From the NCBI RefSeq assembly GCF_002778325.1, contig NZ_NESI01000002.1, positions 248,001 to 312,000 of the forward strand: a stretch of 64,000 nt of DNA, in the 5' to 3' direction. Below, in pieces: positions 43,779-52,205 of this stretch (its first letter is position 1; every line of letters starts with the position of its first letter). Position numbers and translations under genes: made by a program. The DNA is from Limnohabitans sp. B9-3. Lineage in GTDB: Bacteria > Pseudomonadota > Gammaproteobacteria > Burkholderiales > Burkholderiaceae_C. Under the pieces are notes generated by a model. The model ran no database searches and was not told where the DNA came from. It saw nothing but the letters and a program-made list of their open reading frames with translations.

Positions 43779-45169
43779 GATGTTTGCGCCTTTGTTAGTG
43801 GATGAGGGAAGGCCATGCTTTGCAGCAATGAACGAACGCATTGATGGGCCGTCATTTGCCAAATCGCATCGCATGTCCGCTGCGCGTGTTCGCCGAGAAC
43901 TGGTGTGGTCAATGTCACAAACTTATTTTGAAGCGATTCATCCGTCATGGGGTGTCGCGGATGTCCCAAAGGCAGATCCACTTGCATTTGCAAACGACGC
44001 CCAGAGGTGGTCTCTATCGCCATGTGGCAGGGGATTTCGTTGGGAAAGCGTCGGGTCAAGTCTGGGTCTTCGAGCACCCTTATTTTTTGGGTCAACGCAC
44101 GGTGCTGCGGGTCCTGCAACTGTTCAGTGCTGAACAAGTATTCCCCGAAATGCCCATGCAGTAAAACGCCCGCCACAATCCAAGGCATGCTGTGGTCGGC
44201 AGTTTCCCTGTTTTTTGGGGCCCATTTCTCAGGGTCGCTGGCCACCTCGCTGTGAGCAAACGCATAGGTGTGCACCACAACAGACTCAATGGCCTCGCCC
44301 TGAAGTTGGCTGTGCAATTGCATCGCTGCAGCAATGGGCGTTTGAGAGTGGTAATCGCACAAGAATTGTTTCATGTGCGCCAGCTGCATGCGTGGCACGC
44401 CATTCCCTTGATCGAACGGTTCTAGCTCAAATGCGCCTGTCAAATGCCACAGGCCACGGTCACCTTCAAAAGGCATGGCCGGTCCTTCCATGCCTGCCGC
44501 CGCCATCAGCGCTGCAAACACGCCGTTTCGACTGGCATTGGCGCTGGCGCCAGCCTTCCACATGGAGAGTGCCCCAGTTCTGGCCACCGCCAAAGACACA
44601 TTGGGAACCACGGCCAAAGACAAAGCGTGGGCTGTTTGTTCGTGGTTCAGTTCCATGAGACAAGCACAACCGGCCGCAGTTCCTAGCGTCACATAAAAAC
44701 TGTTGTCGATGCCCTTATCGCGCAACTGGGCCGAGACAAACAAATTGTGAAAAACGCTGTAAGCCACTCGGGCGGCGAGCAACAAATTTTGGATGTCCAG
44801 ACTGCGTTCTTCGGCCACAGCTAGTAAACCAGCCCAGCAGTCACTGGGGTGTCCACCGCCTCCGGGGTAAGTGTCTGCCCCATCCAGATAGCGAATCATC
44901 CAGCCGTTGGCGAACGCCGCGAGCGCCACAGAGGTGCGCTCTTGCGTTCCCAACAAACTTGCGCCGCCACCCACGCCGTCTAGCAACGCCAGTTGGCGAG
45001 CTTGCACACAGGGGCGCTGATGCAAGGCCGCCAATCCACAGCCCAATGTGTCCAACAGCCTGCGACGGCCATCGAAGAACTCGGTATCAGACAGAGCGAC
45101 ATGCCTTTGGGCGATGACAAAACTTGCCAAAGCGTGCAAGGTGTTGTCGTGTGTGGAAACGATATGCAT
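43775..45169 (-). CDS. MmgE/PrpD family protein
   Basis: 464 residues of the MmgE/PrpD fold (2-methylcitrate dehydratase and relatives, also cis-aconitate decarboxylase and iminodisuccinate epimerase). Visible family features are RRRLLDTLGCGLAAL, FANGWMIRYLDGADTYPGGG and GHPSDCWAGLLAVAEE in the N-terminal helical domain, and DHSMPWIVAGVLLHGHFGEY in the C-terminal domain. There is no prpB/prpC nearby, so this is not the propionate cluster. Coupling to a Bug receptor suggests dehydration or isomerisation of an imported di- or tricarboxylate. It diverges from the molybdenum hydroxylase genes. Confidence 0.87.
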   Translation of the reverse strand: MHIVSTHDNTLHALASFVIAQRHVALSDTEFFDGRRRLLDTLGCGLAALHQRPCVQARQLALLDGVGGGASLLGTQERTSVALAAFANGWMIRYLDGADTYPGGGGHPSDCWAGLLAVAEERSLDIQNLLLAARVAYSVFHNLFVSAQLRDKGIDNSFYVTLGTAAGCACLMELNHEQTAHALSLAVVPNVSLAVARTGALSMWKAGASANASRNGVFAALMAAAGMEGPAMPFEGDRGLWHLTGAFELEPFDQGNGVPRMQLAHMKQFLCDYHSQTPIAAAMQLHSQLQGEAIESVVVHTYAFAHSEVASDPEKWAPKNRETADHSMPWIVAGVLLHGHFGEYLFSTEQLQDPQHRALTQKIRVLEDPDLTRRFPNEIPCHMAIETTSGRRLQMQVDLPLGHPRHPMTDESLQNKFVTLTTPVLGEHAQRTCDAIWQMTAHQCVRSLLQSMAFPHPLTKAQTS

Positions 45170-45372
45170 GGCTCAGATTGAATCACAAGCTGGCCTGAGC
45201 AAGATGATCGGCGTGCAGGGGCTGACCTGTCCCCGAGTGGACTTTCTTGGGGATTCCACGAGCCCTCCATTTTTGAGGTTTCTTCATAATCAAATTTGCT
45301 GCACGCGTCCTGGTGGATTCGTGGCCCGGGCTCTTCTTCTGTTGGGATGGGCCTCAATTCATGGAGATGAAG
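45170..45372. other. Divergent intergenic region, no gene seen
   Basis: A 203-bp gap between the divergent MmgE/PrpD and 2Fe-2S subunit genes. It must hold both promoters, but I see no confident -35/-10 pair, palindrome or terminator. A GGAG at 45363 serves as ribosome site for the ATG at 45373. Confidence 0.5.
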
Positions 45373-45831
45373 ATGGCTCAAATCAATTTGAAGGTCAACG
45401 GAAAGGCTCGTGCTGTCGATGCCGATCAGGACATTCCGCTGCTTTACGCACTGCGCGATCAACTTGGCCTCAATGGCCCCAAATTTGGCTGCGGCAAGGG
45501 CCAATGCGGCGCCTGCACCGTGATCGTCAACGGGCAAGCTACGCGTTCATGTATCACGCCGGCTGCAACCGTCCAAGGCAAAGCGGTCACCACGCTCGAG
45601 GGCTTGGGCAGCTCTGCCAAGCCGGGCAAACTTCAGCAAGCCTTCATTGACACACAAGCTGTGCAGTGCGGCTATTGCATCAACGGCATGATCATGACCG
45701 CCACAGCTTTGCTGGCCAAAAACAAGAACCCCAGCGACCAGCAAATCACCGAGGCATTGGCCGGCAACCTTTGCCGCTGCGGCACCCATCAACGCATTGT
45801 GGCCGCCGTCAAACGTGCCATCACCGCCTGA
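45373..45831 (+). CDS. 2Fe-2S subunit of molybdenum hydroxylase (isoquinoline 1-oxidoreductase alpha-like)
   Basis: 152 residues with two 2Fe-2S centres: a plant-type ferredoxin centre CGKGQCGACTVIVNGQ with the fourth Cys in TRSC, and a C-terminal centre CGYCINGMIMTATALL with GNLCRCGTHQRI. This is the small subunit (IorA/CoxS type) that passes electrons from the molybdenum site. I prefer the ATG at 45373, 6 bp behind GGAG; ATGs at 45361 and 45367 are in frame. The large subunit starts 10 bp downstream. No FAD subunit is present, which fits the two-subunit isoquinoline oxidoreductase type that hands electrons to a cytochrome. Confidence 0.92.
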   Translation: MAQINLKVNGKARAVDADQDIPLLYALRDQLGLNGPKFGCGKGQCGACTVIVNGQATRSCITPAATVQGKAVTTLEGLGSSAKPGKLQQAFIDTQAVQCGYCINGMIMTATALLAKNKNPSDQQITEALAGNLCRCGTHQRIVAAVKRAITA

Positions 45832-45841
45832 GGAGAACACG

Positions 45842-48070
45842 ATGACCCAATTCAATCGACGTCAATTCCTGGGCGCTGCTGGTGCAGGCGTTCTGTCCGT
45901 CAGCTTCTCTTTGACAGCTCAAGCGAAATCCGCGACGGGTTTGTCGCCTGTGAAAAGTGTGGCCCCCGATGTGTTGGACTCCTGGCTGACCATCGACAAA
46001 AACAATCGCATCACCCTGTACGTCGGCAAAGTCGATTTGGGCACGGGCACCAAGACGGCGCTGACCCAAATCGCAGCCGATGAGCTGGATGTCGCCTTCA
46101 GCCGCATCGATATGGTCATGGGTGACACGGGCACCACCCCCGACCAATGGCTCACGGGCGCTGCCATCACCATCTCTCAAGGCGGAAGCGAGCTTCGCAT
46201 CGCCGCGGCCAACGCCCGTCAAGCTTTGCTGCAGCGTGCCTCTAAAAACTGGGGCGTGCCTGTGGCCGAGTTGGTGGTCACCGATGGTGTCATCGCGCAC
46301 GAAGCCACCCGCAAAACCGCCACCTACGGCAGCCTGATTGGCTCGGGTTTTGAAGTCAAGGTCGACCCCAAGATCGCGGTGAAAAAACACACTGACTACA
46401 AGCTCGTGGGGCAGTCCATCCCCCGCGTGGACATTCCCGGCAAGGTCACTGGCGAGCACTTGTATGTCCACGATCTGCGCCTGCCCGGCATGCTGCATGC
46501 ACGGGTGATTCGCCCCACCCAGATTGGCGCCACGCTGCAAGCTGTTGACGAGACAGCCGCCAAAGGCGTGAAAGGCTTTGTTCAAACTGTGAGGCAAGGC
46601 AACTTCTTGGCGGTGGTTGCCAAAAACGAGTGGGCCGCCATCAAGGCGTCCGAGGCGATCAAGACCCAATGGAGCGCAGGCCCTGACTTGCCGGCCAAGG
46701 CCAACATTTTTGAAGCCTGGCGCAAGATGCCCATCGCCAAAGAAGAGGCGACCCAAAAGGTGGGCGATGTGTCACAAGCCTTGACCAGTGGCGTGAAAAG
46801 CGTCAAGGCCACCTACAACTTTGCGGTGCAGACCCATGCGTCCATCGGCCCATCGTGCGCTGTGGCCGATTTCAAAGACGGTCAATTGGTGTGCTGGTCG
46901 GCCTCGCAAGCCACGCATTCCATGCAGCACGAGCTGTCCGTCATCACCGGCTTGCCCAAATCGGCCATTCGTTTGGTTTACCTGGATGGCTCAGGCTGTT
47001 ATGGCCGCAACGGTCATGAGGATGCCACCGCAGACGCGGCCTTGATCGCCATGAAAATTGGCAAACCTGTGCGCGTGCAGTGGACGCGTCAGGACGAGAC
47101 GGCGCTGGCCCCTAAAAGCCCACCTCGGTCCATGGACCTCGAGGCCAGCCTGGATGCACAAGGCAAGATCACCGGATGGAAGGGCGACTTCTTCATCGCG
47201 CTCAACCACATCGCCGCTTTCAAACCGCTGGACTTTCCGCTGCTGGCGGCCAGTGACACGGGCATTCCGCGACCTGGCAACTGGGTCGGTTTTCTGTTCC
47301 AAAATGCGGGCGCACCCTATGCAGTGCCCAACATTTTGGTGACCACCAAACACGTGGCGCAAACCTTCTTGCGCTCGTCACATTTGCGCAGCCCAGGGCG
47401 TATTGAAAACAGCTTTGCCAACGAAGCCTTCATGGACGAACTGGCCGCGGCAGCGGGTGCCGATGCCGCAGATTTCCGTTTGGCGCATTTGAACGATGCA
47501 CGCGCCAGCGGTGTGATCAACGCGGTGGTCAAGGCCTCCAACTGGAGCAAGCGACCATCAGCCACTCAGGTCAACGCTGGCAATGTGACGCGAGGTCGAG
47601 GCATTTCTTATGTGCGTTACAACAATGCCATCACGTATGTGGCGACAGTGGCCGAGGTGGAAGTCAACCGCTCAACGGGTCAAATTTTGGTGACCAAGGT
47701 GTTTGTGGCCCACGACTGCGGCCAGATCATCAACCCCGATGGTGTGCAAAACCAAATCCAAGGTGGCGTGATTCAAACCGTCAGCCGCACGCTGATGGAA
47801 GAGGTGCAGTGGAGCGGCAGCACCATCGACAGCGTGGATTGGGCCAGCTACCCCATCCTGCGCTTCCCTGAAACGCCCACGGTGCAAACCGTGTTGATCG
47901 ACCAGCCTGGCCTGCCGGCCTGGGGCGCTGGCGAACAAACACCCACGACCGTGCCTGCCGCGATTGCGAATGCTTTCTTTGATGCCACCGGGGTTCGCAT
48001 GCGAACCATTCCTTTCACACCAGAGAGCGTGAAAGTTGCTTTGAAGGGTGCAGAACGCAAAGTTGCCTGA
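45842..48070 (+). CDS. Molybdopterin-binding subunit of molybdenum hydroxylase, Tat-exported (isoquinoline 1-oxidoreductase beta-like)
   Basis: 742 residues. The N-terminus NRRQFLGAAGAGVLSVSFSL is a Tat signal, so the folded Mo enzyme is exported and carries its Fe-S partner along. The body shows xanthine oxidase-family features: VGKVDLGTGTKTALTQIAAD, GYGRNGHED-like SGCYGRNGHEDATADA, RSSHLRSPGRIENSFANEA, FVAHDCGQIINPDGVQNQIQ, and near the C-terminus PAWGAGEQTPTTVPAAIANA with the Glu expected to activate water at Mo. Substrates of relatives are N-heterocycles and aldehydes; the actual one is unknown. AGGAGA precedes the ATG. No cytochrome or XdhC maturation gene follows in this window. Confidence 0.92.
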   Translation: MTQFNRRQFLGAAGAGVLSVSFSLTAQAKSATGLSPVKSVAPDVLDSWLTIDKNNRITLYVGKVDLGTGTKTALTQIAADELDVAFSRIDMVMGDTGTTPDQWLTGAAITISQGGSELRIAAANARQALLQRASKNWGVPVAELVVTDGVIAHEATRKTATYGSLIGSGFEVKVDPKIAVKKHTDYKLVGQSIPRVDIPGKVTGEHLYVHDLRLPGMLHARVIRPTQIGATLQAVDETAAKGVKGFVQTVRQGNFLAVVAKNEWAAIKASEAIKTQWSAGPDLPAKANIFEAWRKMPIAKEEATQKVGDVSQALTSGVKSVKATYNFAVQTHASIGPSCAVADFKDGQLVCWSASQATHSMQHELSVITGLPKSAIRLVYLDGSGCYGRNGHEDATADAALIAMKIGKPVRVQWTRQDETALAPKSPPRSMDLEASLDAQGKITGWKGDFFIALNHIAAFKPLDFPLLAASDTGIPRPGNWVGFLFQNAGAPYAVPNILVTTKHVAQTFLRSSHLRSPGRIENSFANEAFMDELAAAAGADAADFRLAHLNDARASGVINAVVKASNWSKRPSATQVNAGNVTRGRGISYVRYNNAITYVATVAEVEVNRSTGQILVTKVFVAHDCGQIINPDGVQNQIQGGVIQTVSRTLMEEVQWSGSTIDSVDWASYPILRFPETPTVQTVLIDQPGLPAWGAGEQTPTTVPAAIANAFFDATGVRMRTIPFTPESVKVALKGAERKVA

Positions 48071-48125
48071 ACTGAAAGACGGGGGGCCAGACTTTTCACC
48101 CCCTAAGCCCGACAATCCCGTCTTG

Positions 48126-50057
48126 ATGCAGTTCATTCGACAAATCCATTCCATCGCGCGCTTAGAAGCGGGTTTCGTGCTGGGGCAAGCCAAAATTGCA
48201 TGGTCTATGCTGGCTGTCGCCCTGATTCCCGCTTTGTACTCCCTCATTTACTTGTCGAGCCTGTGGGACCCTGCTTCGCACAGTCAAGCCTTGAATGTGG
48301 GCATCGTGAACATGGATCAAGGTCTCGTTTACCGTGACAGCGCTGTCAACGTGGGGCGAGACCTCAGCCAAACACTGCAAACTGCGGGTAAATTCAATTA
48401 CCAAGTGATGTCCACAGCGGACGAAGTCAGGCAGCACGTTCGCCAAGGCAAGTTGGCGTTTGCTTTGATCATCCCTGAAAACTTCAGCGCCAATGCTGTG
48501 CCAGGTGAACAAGCCGGCGCGGGCCAGTTGGTGGTGTTTGCATCCCAGGGCAACAACATTGAGACAGCACGCATTGCGCAGCAGTTTGCGTCTGAGTTGG
48601 GTCACAAAATCAACGAAAGCCTCAATGCTCAGCGTTGGTCCTTGGTGCTTTTGAATGCCGCAGGTTCCAAGCAAAGTGTGTCGCGGCTGAATCAAGGGTT
48701 GAAAGAGCTCCATCATGGTGCTACCGAGCTGAGCGAGGGTTCGAGCAAAGCGGCGCAGGGTGCCAAATCAATCCACACGGGCGCACAGCAGCTCAGCGAA
48801 AACGTCTCGCAAGTGAGTCAGAATGCCAAAAAACTGAGCGCAGGCTTGCGCCAATTAGAAGCCAACCGACCCCGAAACTCAGATTTAAGGCGGCTCGATG
48901 CAGGCGCAGAAACACTGGCCAACGGCGTCTCTGAACTGGGACAAGGGTTGCAGCGACTTCATACCGGAAGTCGCTTGATCAATACCCAAGTGTCATCCTT
49001 CAAAGCAGATACCGAAAACAGCTTTTTGGTGGGTGCCACGGCTCGAGACAACGTCTTGCAACTGTCTCAGGGGTTGCAGCAGCTCGACCAGGGTTTGCAA
49101 ACCGCTGCCAACAGCGGACAAAAACTCGAGGAGGGTGCTCAGAGTTTGCGCACAGGGGTCAATGCACTGACCACAGGTGTTCGCAGTATGACCACCGTTT
49201 TGAGATCTGCCACGACGCAATTGCCGGAGGACGCTCAGCTGGAGGCGCTGGACAACGGCGCTTCAGAGTTGGCCAACAGCACTGCCAACCTGGCGCAAGG
49301 TAACGAAAAAATTCGTGAAGCCAGTCAACGCTTAGAAATGGGCTTGGCACTTGTAGAGAAAGCCATACCGGATGTAGGCGATACGCCCGATGGCAGCCCC
49401 GAGGGCTTGGCAGATTCGGTCCGCCCCTTGTTTGAAATAGACGCCACCGTGCAAAACAACGGCATTGGTTTTATTGCCAACGTGATCCCGGCCGCGCTTT
49501 GGCTGGGCGCGGGCATTGCGGTGTTTTTTGTCAATCTTCGGGTGCTGCCAAGACATGCCGAGCCATTTCATCCGGTCGCGCAGTGGCTTGGGAAAATGCT
49601 GCTGCCAGGCACCTTGGTCTTGGTTCAAAGCCTCACGCTGTTGTTCACCATCATGGTGGTGCTGGAGGTGAATGTGGTCCATCCCTTGGCGTTGATACTC
49701 ACCATCGTGAGCGCTGGCTTGGCTTTTTTGTGCTTAGTCAGCGCCCTGACGTGTTTCATGGGGGATGCAGGAAAAGCCATGGCGATGGTTTTGCTGGCGC
49801 TTCAAATGACCTCTTCGGGCGGGGTGATGCCCGTCGAGTTGAGTGGCAGCTTCTTTGCCACCTTGAGCCCATGGCTTCCCATCACATGGTTGGCCCATGG
49901 CCTGAAAGCCGCCATATTTGGTGCTTTTGAAAGCACATGGGTGGTGCCTTGGCTGCAAGTCACAGGCGTCGGAATTTCAGCTGCCGTGCTCACCGTGATG
50001 TTGGGACGATGGCGTTTTGTTTCTATCCGTCAACTGAAACCCCGGCTTGATTTGTAA
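48126..50057 (+). CDS. YhgE/Pip-domain membrane protein (ABC-2-type C-terminus) with long helical repeat region
   Basis: 643 residues from ATG 48126; a GTG at 48048 would add 26 residues and overlap the previous gene. TM1 lies near residues 24-42 (MLAVALIPALYSLIYLSSLW), then an extracytoplasmic YhgE/Pip N-domain (ALNVGIVNMDQGLVYRDSAV). About residues 170-430 form a helical region built of GxxxLxxG-like repeats (LSEGSSKAAQGAKSIHTGAQ). The C-terminus has about five TM segments (IANVIPAALWLGAGIAVFFV onward) and ends in a basic tail. Such proteins are best known from Firmicutes (phage infection protein, lantibiotic and secretion loci). The role here is unknown. Confidence 0.82.
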   Translation: MQFIRQIHSIARLEAGFVLGQAKIAWSMLAVALIPALYSLIYLSSLWDPASHSQALNVGIVNMDQGLVYRDSAVNVGRDLSQTLQTAGKFNYQVMSTADEVRQHVRQGKLAFALIIPENFSANAVPGEQAGAGQLVVFASQGNNIETARIAQQFASELGHKINESLNAQRWSLVLLNAAGSKQSVSRLNQGLKELHHGATELSEGSSKAAQGAKSIHTGAQQLSENVSQVSQNAKKLSAGLRQLEANRPRNSDLRRLDAGAETLANGVSELGQGLQRLHTGSRLINTQVSSFKADTENSFLVGATARDNVLQLSQGLQQLDQGLQTAANSGQKLEEGAQSLRTGVNALTTGVRSMTTVLRSATTQLPEDAQLEALDNGASELANSTANLAQGNEKIREASQRLEMGLALVEKAIPDVGDTPDGSPEGLADSVRPLFEIDATVQNNGIGFIANVIPAALWLGAGIAVFFVNLRVLPRHAEPFHPVAQWLGKMLLPGTLVLVQSLTLLFTIMVVLEVNVVHPLALILTIVSAGLAFLCLVSALTCFMGDAGKAMAMVLLALQMTSSGGVMPVELSGSFFATLSPWLPITWLAHGLKAAIFGAFESTWVVPWLQVTGVGISAAVLTVMLGRWRFVSIRQLKPRLDL

Positions 50058-50103
50058 AGCGTCAGCAGTCGCCAGCGCATCCTGCGGATTGCTTTTTTCG
50101 CTG

Positions 50104-50712
50104 TTAACCCAGCGGCGAAACGCCAACCACCTGCGCATGCAAAACAAACGTGATGAGTGCCCAAAGTCCAACGCCCACAACAACTGCGATGAGCGTGGCA
50201 GAAAGTTTGGGAGCTGTGGATGGTGCAGTTTCACCTGGCACCAGCGCTTGCCTTTCGGCCGAGGCACGGTCGCGTGAACGCGCAGATTTGAAGTTCATCA
50301 CGGACCAAGCCAAAAAAGCACCGAACAAAATGACATCGGCCAAATTGCCGTTTGACAACAAATGGGCCAAGGCCCACACCTTGACTGACAGCACCATGGG
50401 GTGGCCCAGGCGCACTTTGAAATGATTCGCGGGTATGTTCGCGGCAACCAGCAAGATACTGGCAAACAACATCAACAACACACTGATGTGGCGCGTCGCG
50501 ATGGGGGGCTGCCACAGAACAACTGGCGCCATCCGCACTTCTGCGTAGCCCACGATCAGTGCATAAAAACCCAACAAAGAGACCAAGGCGATCACTCCCT
50601 TGAAAGGCTTTTCACCCCAGGCCTCCATGGTCCTGGTGCGCCATGCTTCAGCAAAGATGCGCGTTGAATGGGCGCCTAAAAAAAGAACCAAGCCCAAAAT
50701 TAACCAAGCCAT
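50104..50712 (-). CDS. NnrU family integral membrane protein
   Basis: 202 residues with about five TM segments, starting MAWLILGLVLFLGAHSTRIF, with the family marks HPMVLSVKVWALAHLLSNGN and SVMNFKSARSRDRASAERQ. NnrU relatives are linked to nitrite/nitric oxide reduction or to isoprenoid chemistry (they resemble 15-cis-zeta-carotene isomerase), but there is no denitrification or carotenoid gene here. It is convergent with the YhgE gene and stands 62 bp downstream of the ABC transporter's last gene, on the same strand but probably separate. Confidence 0.85.
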   Translation of the reverse strand: MAWLILGLVLFLGAHSTRIFAEAWRTRTMEAWGEKPFKGVIALVSLLGFYALIVGYAEVRMAPVVLWQPPIATRHISVLLMLFASILLVAANIPANHFKVRLGHPMVLSVKVWALAHLLSNGNLADVILFGAFLAWSVMNFKSARSRDRASAERQALVPGETAPSTAPKLSATLIAVVVGVGLWALITFVLHAQVVGVSPLG

Positions 50713-50773
50713 GCCAACTCCTTATGAACAACAGATCGTGCATTGTCTAGGAATCTGACATGCGAATGAAGGC

Positions 50774-51481
50774 TTAGGCAACGCCCAAGTAAATTTGCCG
50801 AATGTGATCGTCTTTGCTGAGTTCAGCCACTGGACCATGACGTGCAACATGGCCATGCTCTAAAACATACGCCCGATCGGCAATGCGCAACGCACTGAGC
50901 GCATCTTGCTCGGCCATCAAAATCGCCACGCCGCCATCACGAATTTGCCGAATGGCGTCAAAAATCTCGTGCTTCAAGCGGTGGGCGATGCCAACGGATG
51001 GCTCATCCAGCAAGAGCAACTTGGGGGCCCCCATCAAGGCCCTTCCGATCGCGACCATTTGCTGCTGACCGCCCGACAAGGTACTCACCATCTGGCTGGC
51101 ACGGTCACGCAAAATCGGAAACAAGGCATACACCCGTTCCAGATCTTTGGCGACCGCATCTGCATCGTCACGCAAATAGGCCCCCAACATCAGGTTTTTG
51201 AGCACCGTCAACTCAGGGAACAAACGACGGCCCTCCGGACAATGACAAATGCCCCGACCGACCACCTGATGCGCTGCAAATGGGTGCAGTGACACCCCAT
51301 CGAGCTCGAGTTTGCCGCTGGCGTCGAGCATGCGCGAAATGCATTTGAGCAGGGTGGATTTGCCCGCACCATTGGGGCCCAATACGGCCACAAACTCGCC
51401 GGGGGCGATGTTCAGGCTGACCTCTTCCAAGGCCAATGCTTTGCCGTAAGAGGCGCTCATTTTTTCAATGTCAAGCAGCAT
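50774..51481 (-). CDS. livF: Branched-chain amino-acid-type ABC transporter ATP-binding protein LivF
   Basis: About 235 residues. Walker A is VLGPNGAGKSTLLKCISRML, the Q-loop region reads GRGICHCPEGRRLFPEL, the ABC signature is TLSGGQQQMVAIGRAL and Walker B is LLLDEPSVGI. The length and GICHCPEGRRLFPEL are typical of LivF. ATG 51481 fits with AGGATG in front; ATG 51490 three codons earlier is also possible. The start lies inside the end of livG (11-bp overlap), so the genes are coupled. Confidence 0.95.
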   Translation of the reverse strand: MLLDIEKMSASYGKALALEEVSLNIAPGEFVAVLGPNGAGKSTLLKCISRMLDASGKLELDGVSLHPFAAHQVVGRGICHCPEGRRLFPELTVLKNLMLGAYLRDDADAVAKDLERVYALFPILRDRASQMVSTLSGGQQQMVAIGRALMGAPKLLLLDEPSVGIAHRLKHEIFDAIRQIRDGGVAILMAEQDALSALRIADRAYVLEHGHVARHGPVAELSKDDHIRQIYLGVA

Positions 51482-52205
51482 ATTCGGCATCCTGTTTTCC
51501 GATGTAGGCCTCGATCACTTTCGGGTTTTTGACAATGTCCTGTGGTGCGCCCGTGGCAATGACCTGACCGAAATCGATGGCAACCACCTGCGACACCAAT
51601 TGCATGAATTCGCGCAACTTGTGTTCGATCAGCATGATGGTCAAGCCTTGTTGGCGGTGCAGATCCCGAATCAAGGTGGACAAGGCCGCAATTTCACCCG
51701 ATCCTAGTCCTGCAAAGGGTTCGTCCAACAGCAGCAAACGGGGTTCTGTGGCCAGCGCACGGGCAATCTCAAGCCGCCGCTGGTCGCCATAGGACAGGAG
51801 CTCTGAGGGCGAGCTTTCTTTGCCCGCCAGCCCCACTTGATCGAGCAATTTGTAGGCGCGTTTTTCGAGGTCAACATCTGGCACGCGTGGCCCCAGACTG
51901 CCCACCATGACGTTTTCAAGCACCGTCAACCCGACGAAAGGACGGCACAACTGAAAGGTGCGGGCAATGCCCAAGCCGACCACCTTGTGGGTGGGGATGC
52001 CGAGCAATGACTGCCCATCAAGCAACACCTCGCCGTTGTCGGGTTTGATGAAGCCAGTCAGCAGGTTGTACAACGTCGTTTTGCCTGCGCCGTTGGGCCC
52101 CAAAATGCCCAAGATGTCACCCTGCTGAACTTCTAGGCTGACATCTTTTACCGCATGCAGACCACCGAAGCGCTTGTCGAGATGGCGAACGCTAAGCAAG
52201 CTCAT
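51471..52205 (-). CDS. livG: Branched-chain amino-acid-type ABC transporter ATP-binding protein LivG
   Basis: 244 residues from ATG 52205, which overlaps the livM stop as ATGA. Walker A ILGPNGAGKTTLYNLLTGF, LivG-specific GLGIARTFQLCRPFVGLTVL, signature LLSYGDQRRLEIARALA, Walker B LLLDEPFAGL and the H-loop in MLIEHKLREFMQL are all intact. The C-terminal extension (EVIEAYIGKQDAEYAA) is normal for LivG. It powers uptake together with LivF. Confidence 0.95.
   Translation of the reverse strand: MSLLSVRHLDKRFGGLHAVKDVSLEVQQGDILGILGPNGAGKTTLYNLLTGFIKPDNGEVLLDGQSLLGIPTHKVVGLGIARTFQLCRPFVGLTVLENVMVGSLGPRVPDVDLEKRAYKLLDQVGLAGKESSPSELLSYGDQRRLEIARALATEPRLLLLDEPFAGLGSGEIAALSTLIRDLHRQQGLTIMLIEHKLREFMQLVSQVVAIDFGQVIATGAPQDIVKNPKVIEAYIGKQDAEYAA

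Noticed and set aside
43775-45169. PrpD of the methylcitrate cycle
   Set aside because: No prpB, prpC or acnD lies beside it, and the gene is coupled to a Bug receptor, so I keep the family name only.
50070-50105. Terminator after the YhgE gene
   Set aside because: A T run follows a short ATCC/GGAT pairing, but the stem has mismatches just outside these four pairs and is too weak to call.
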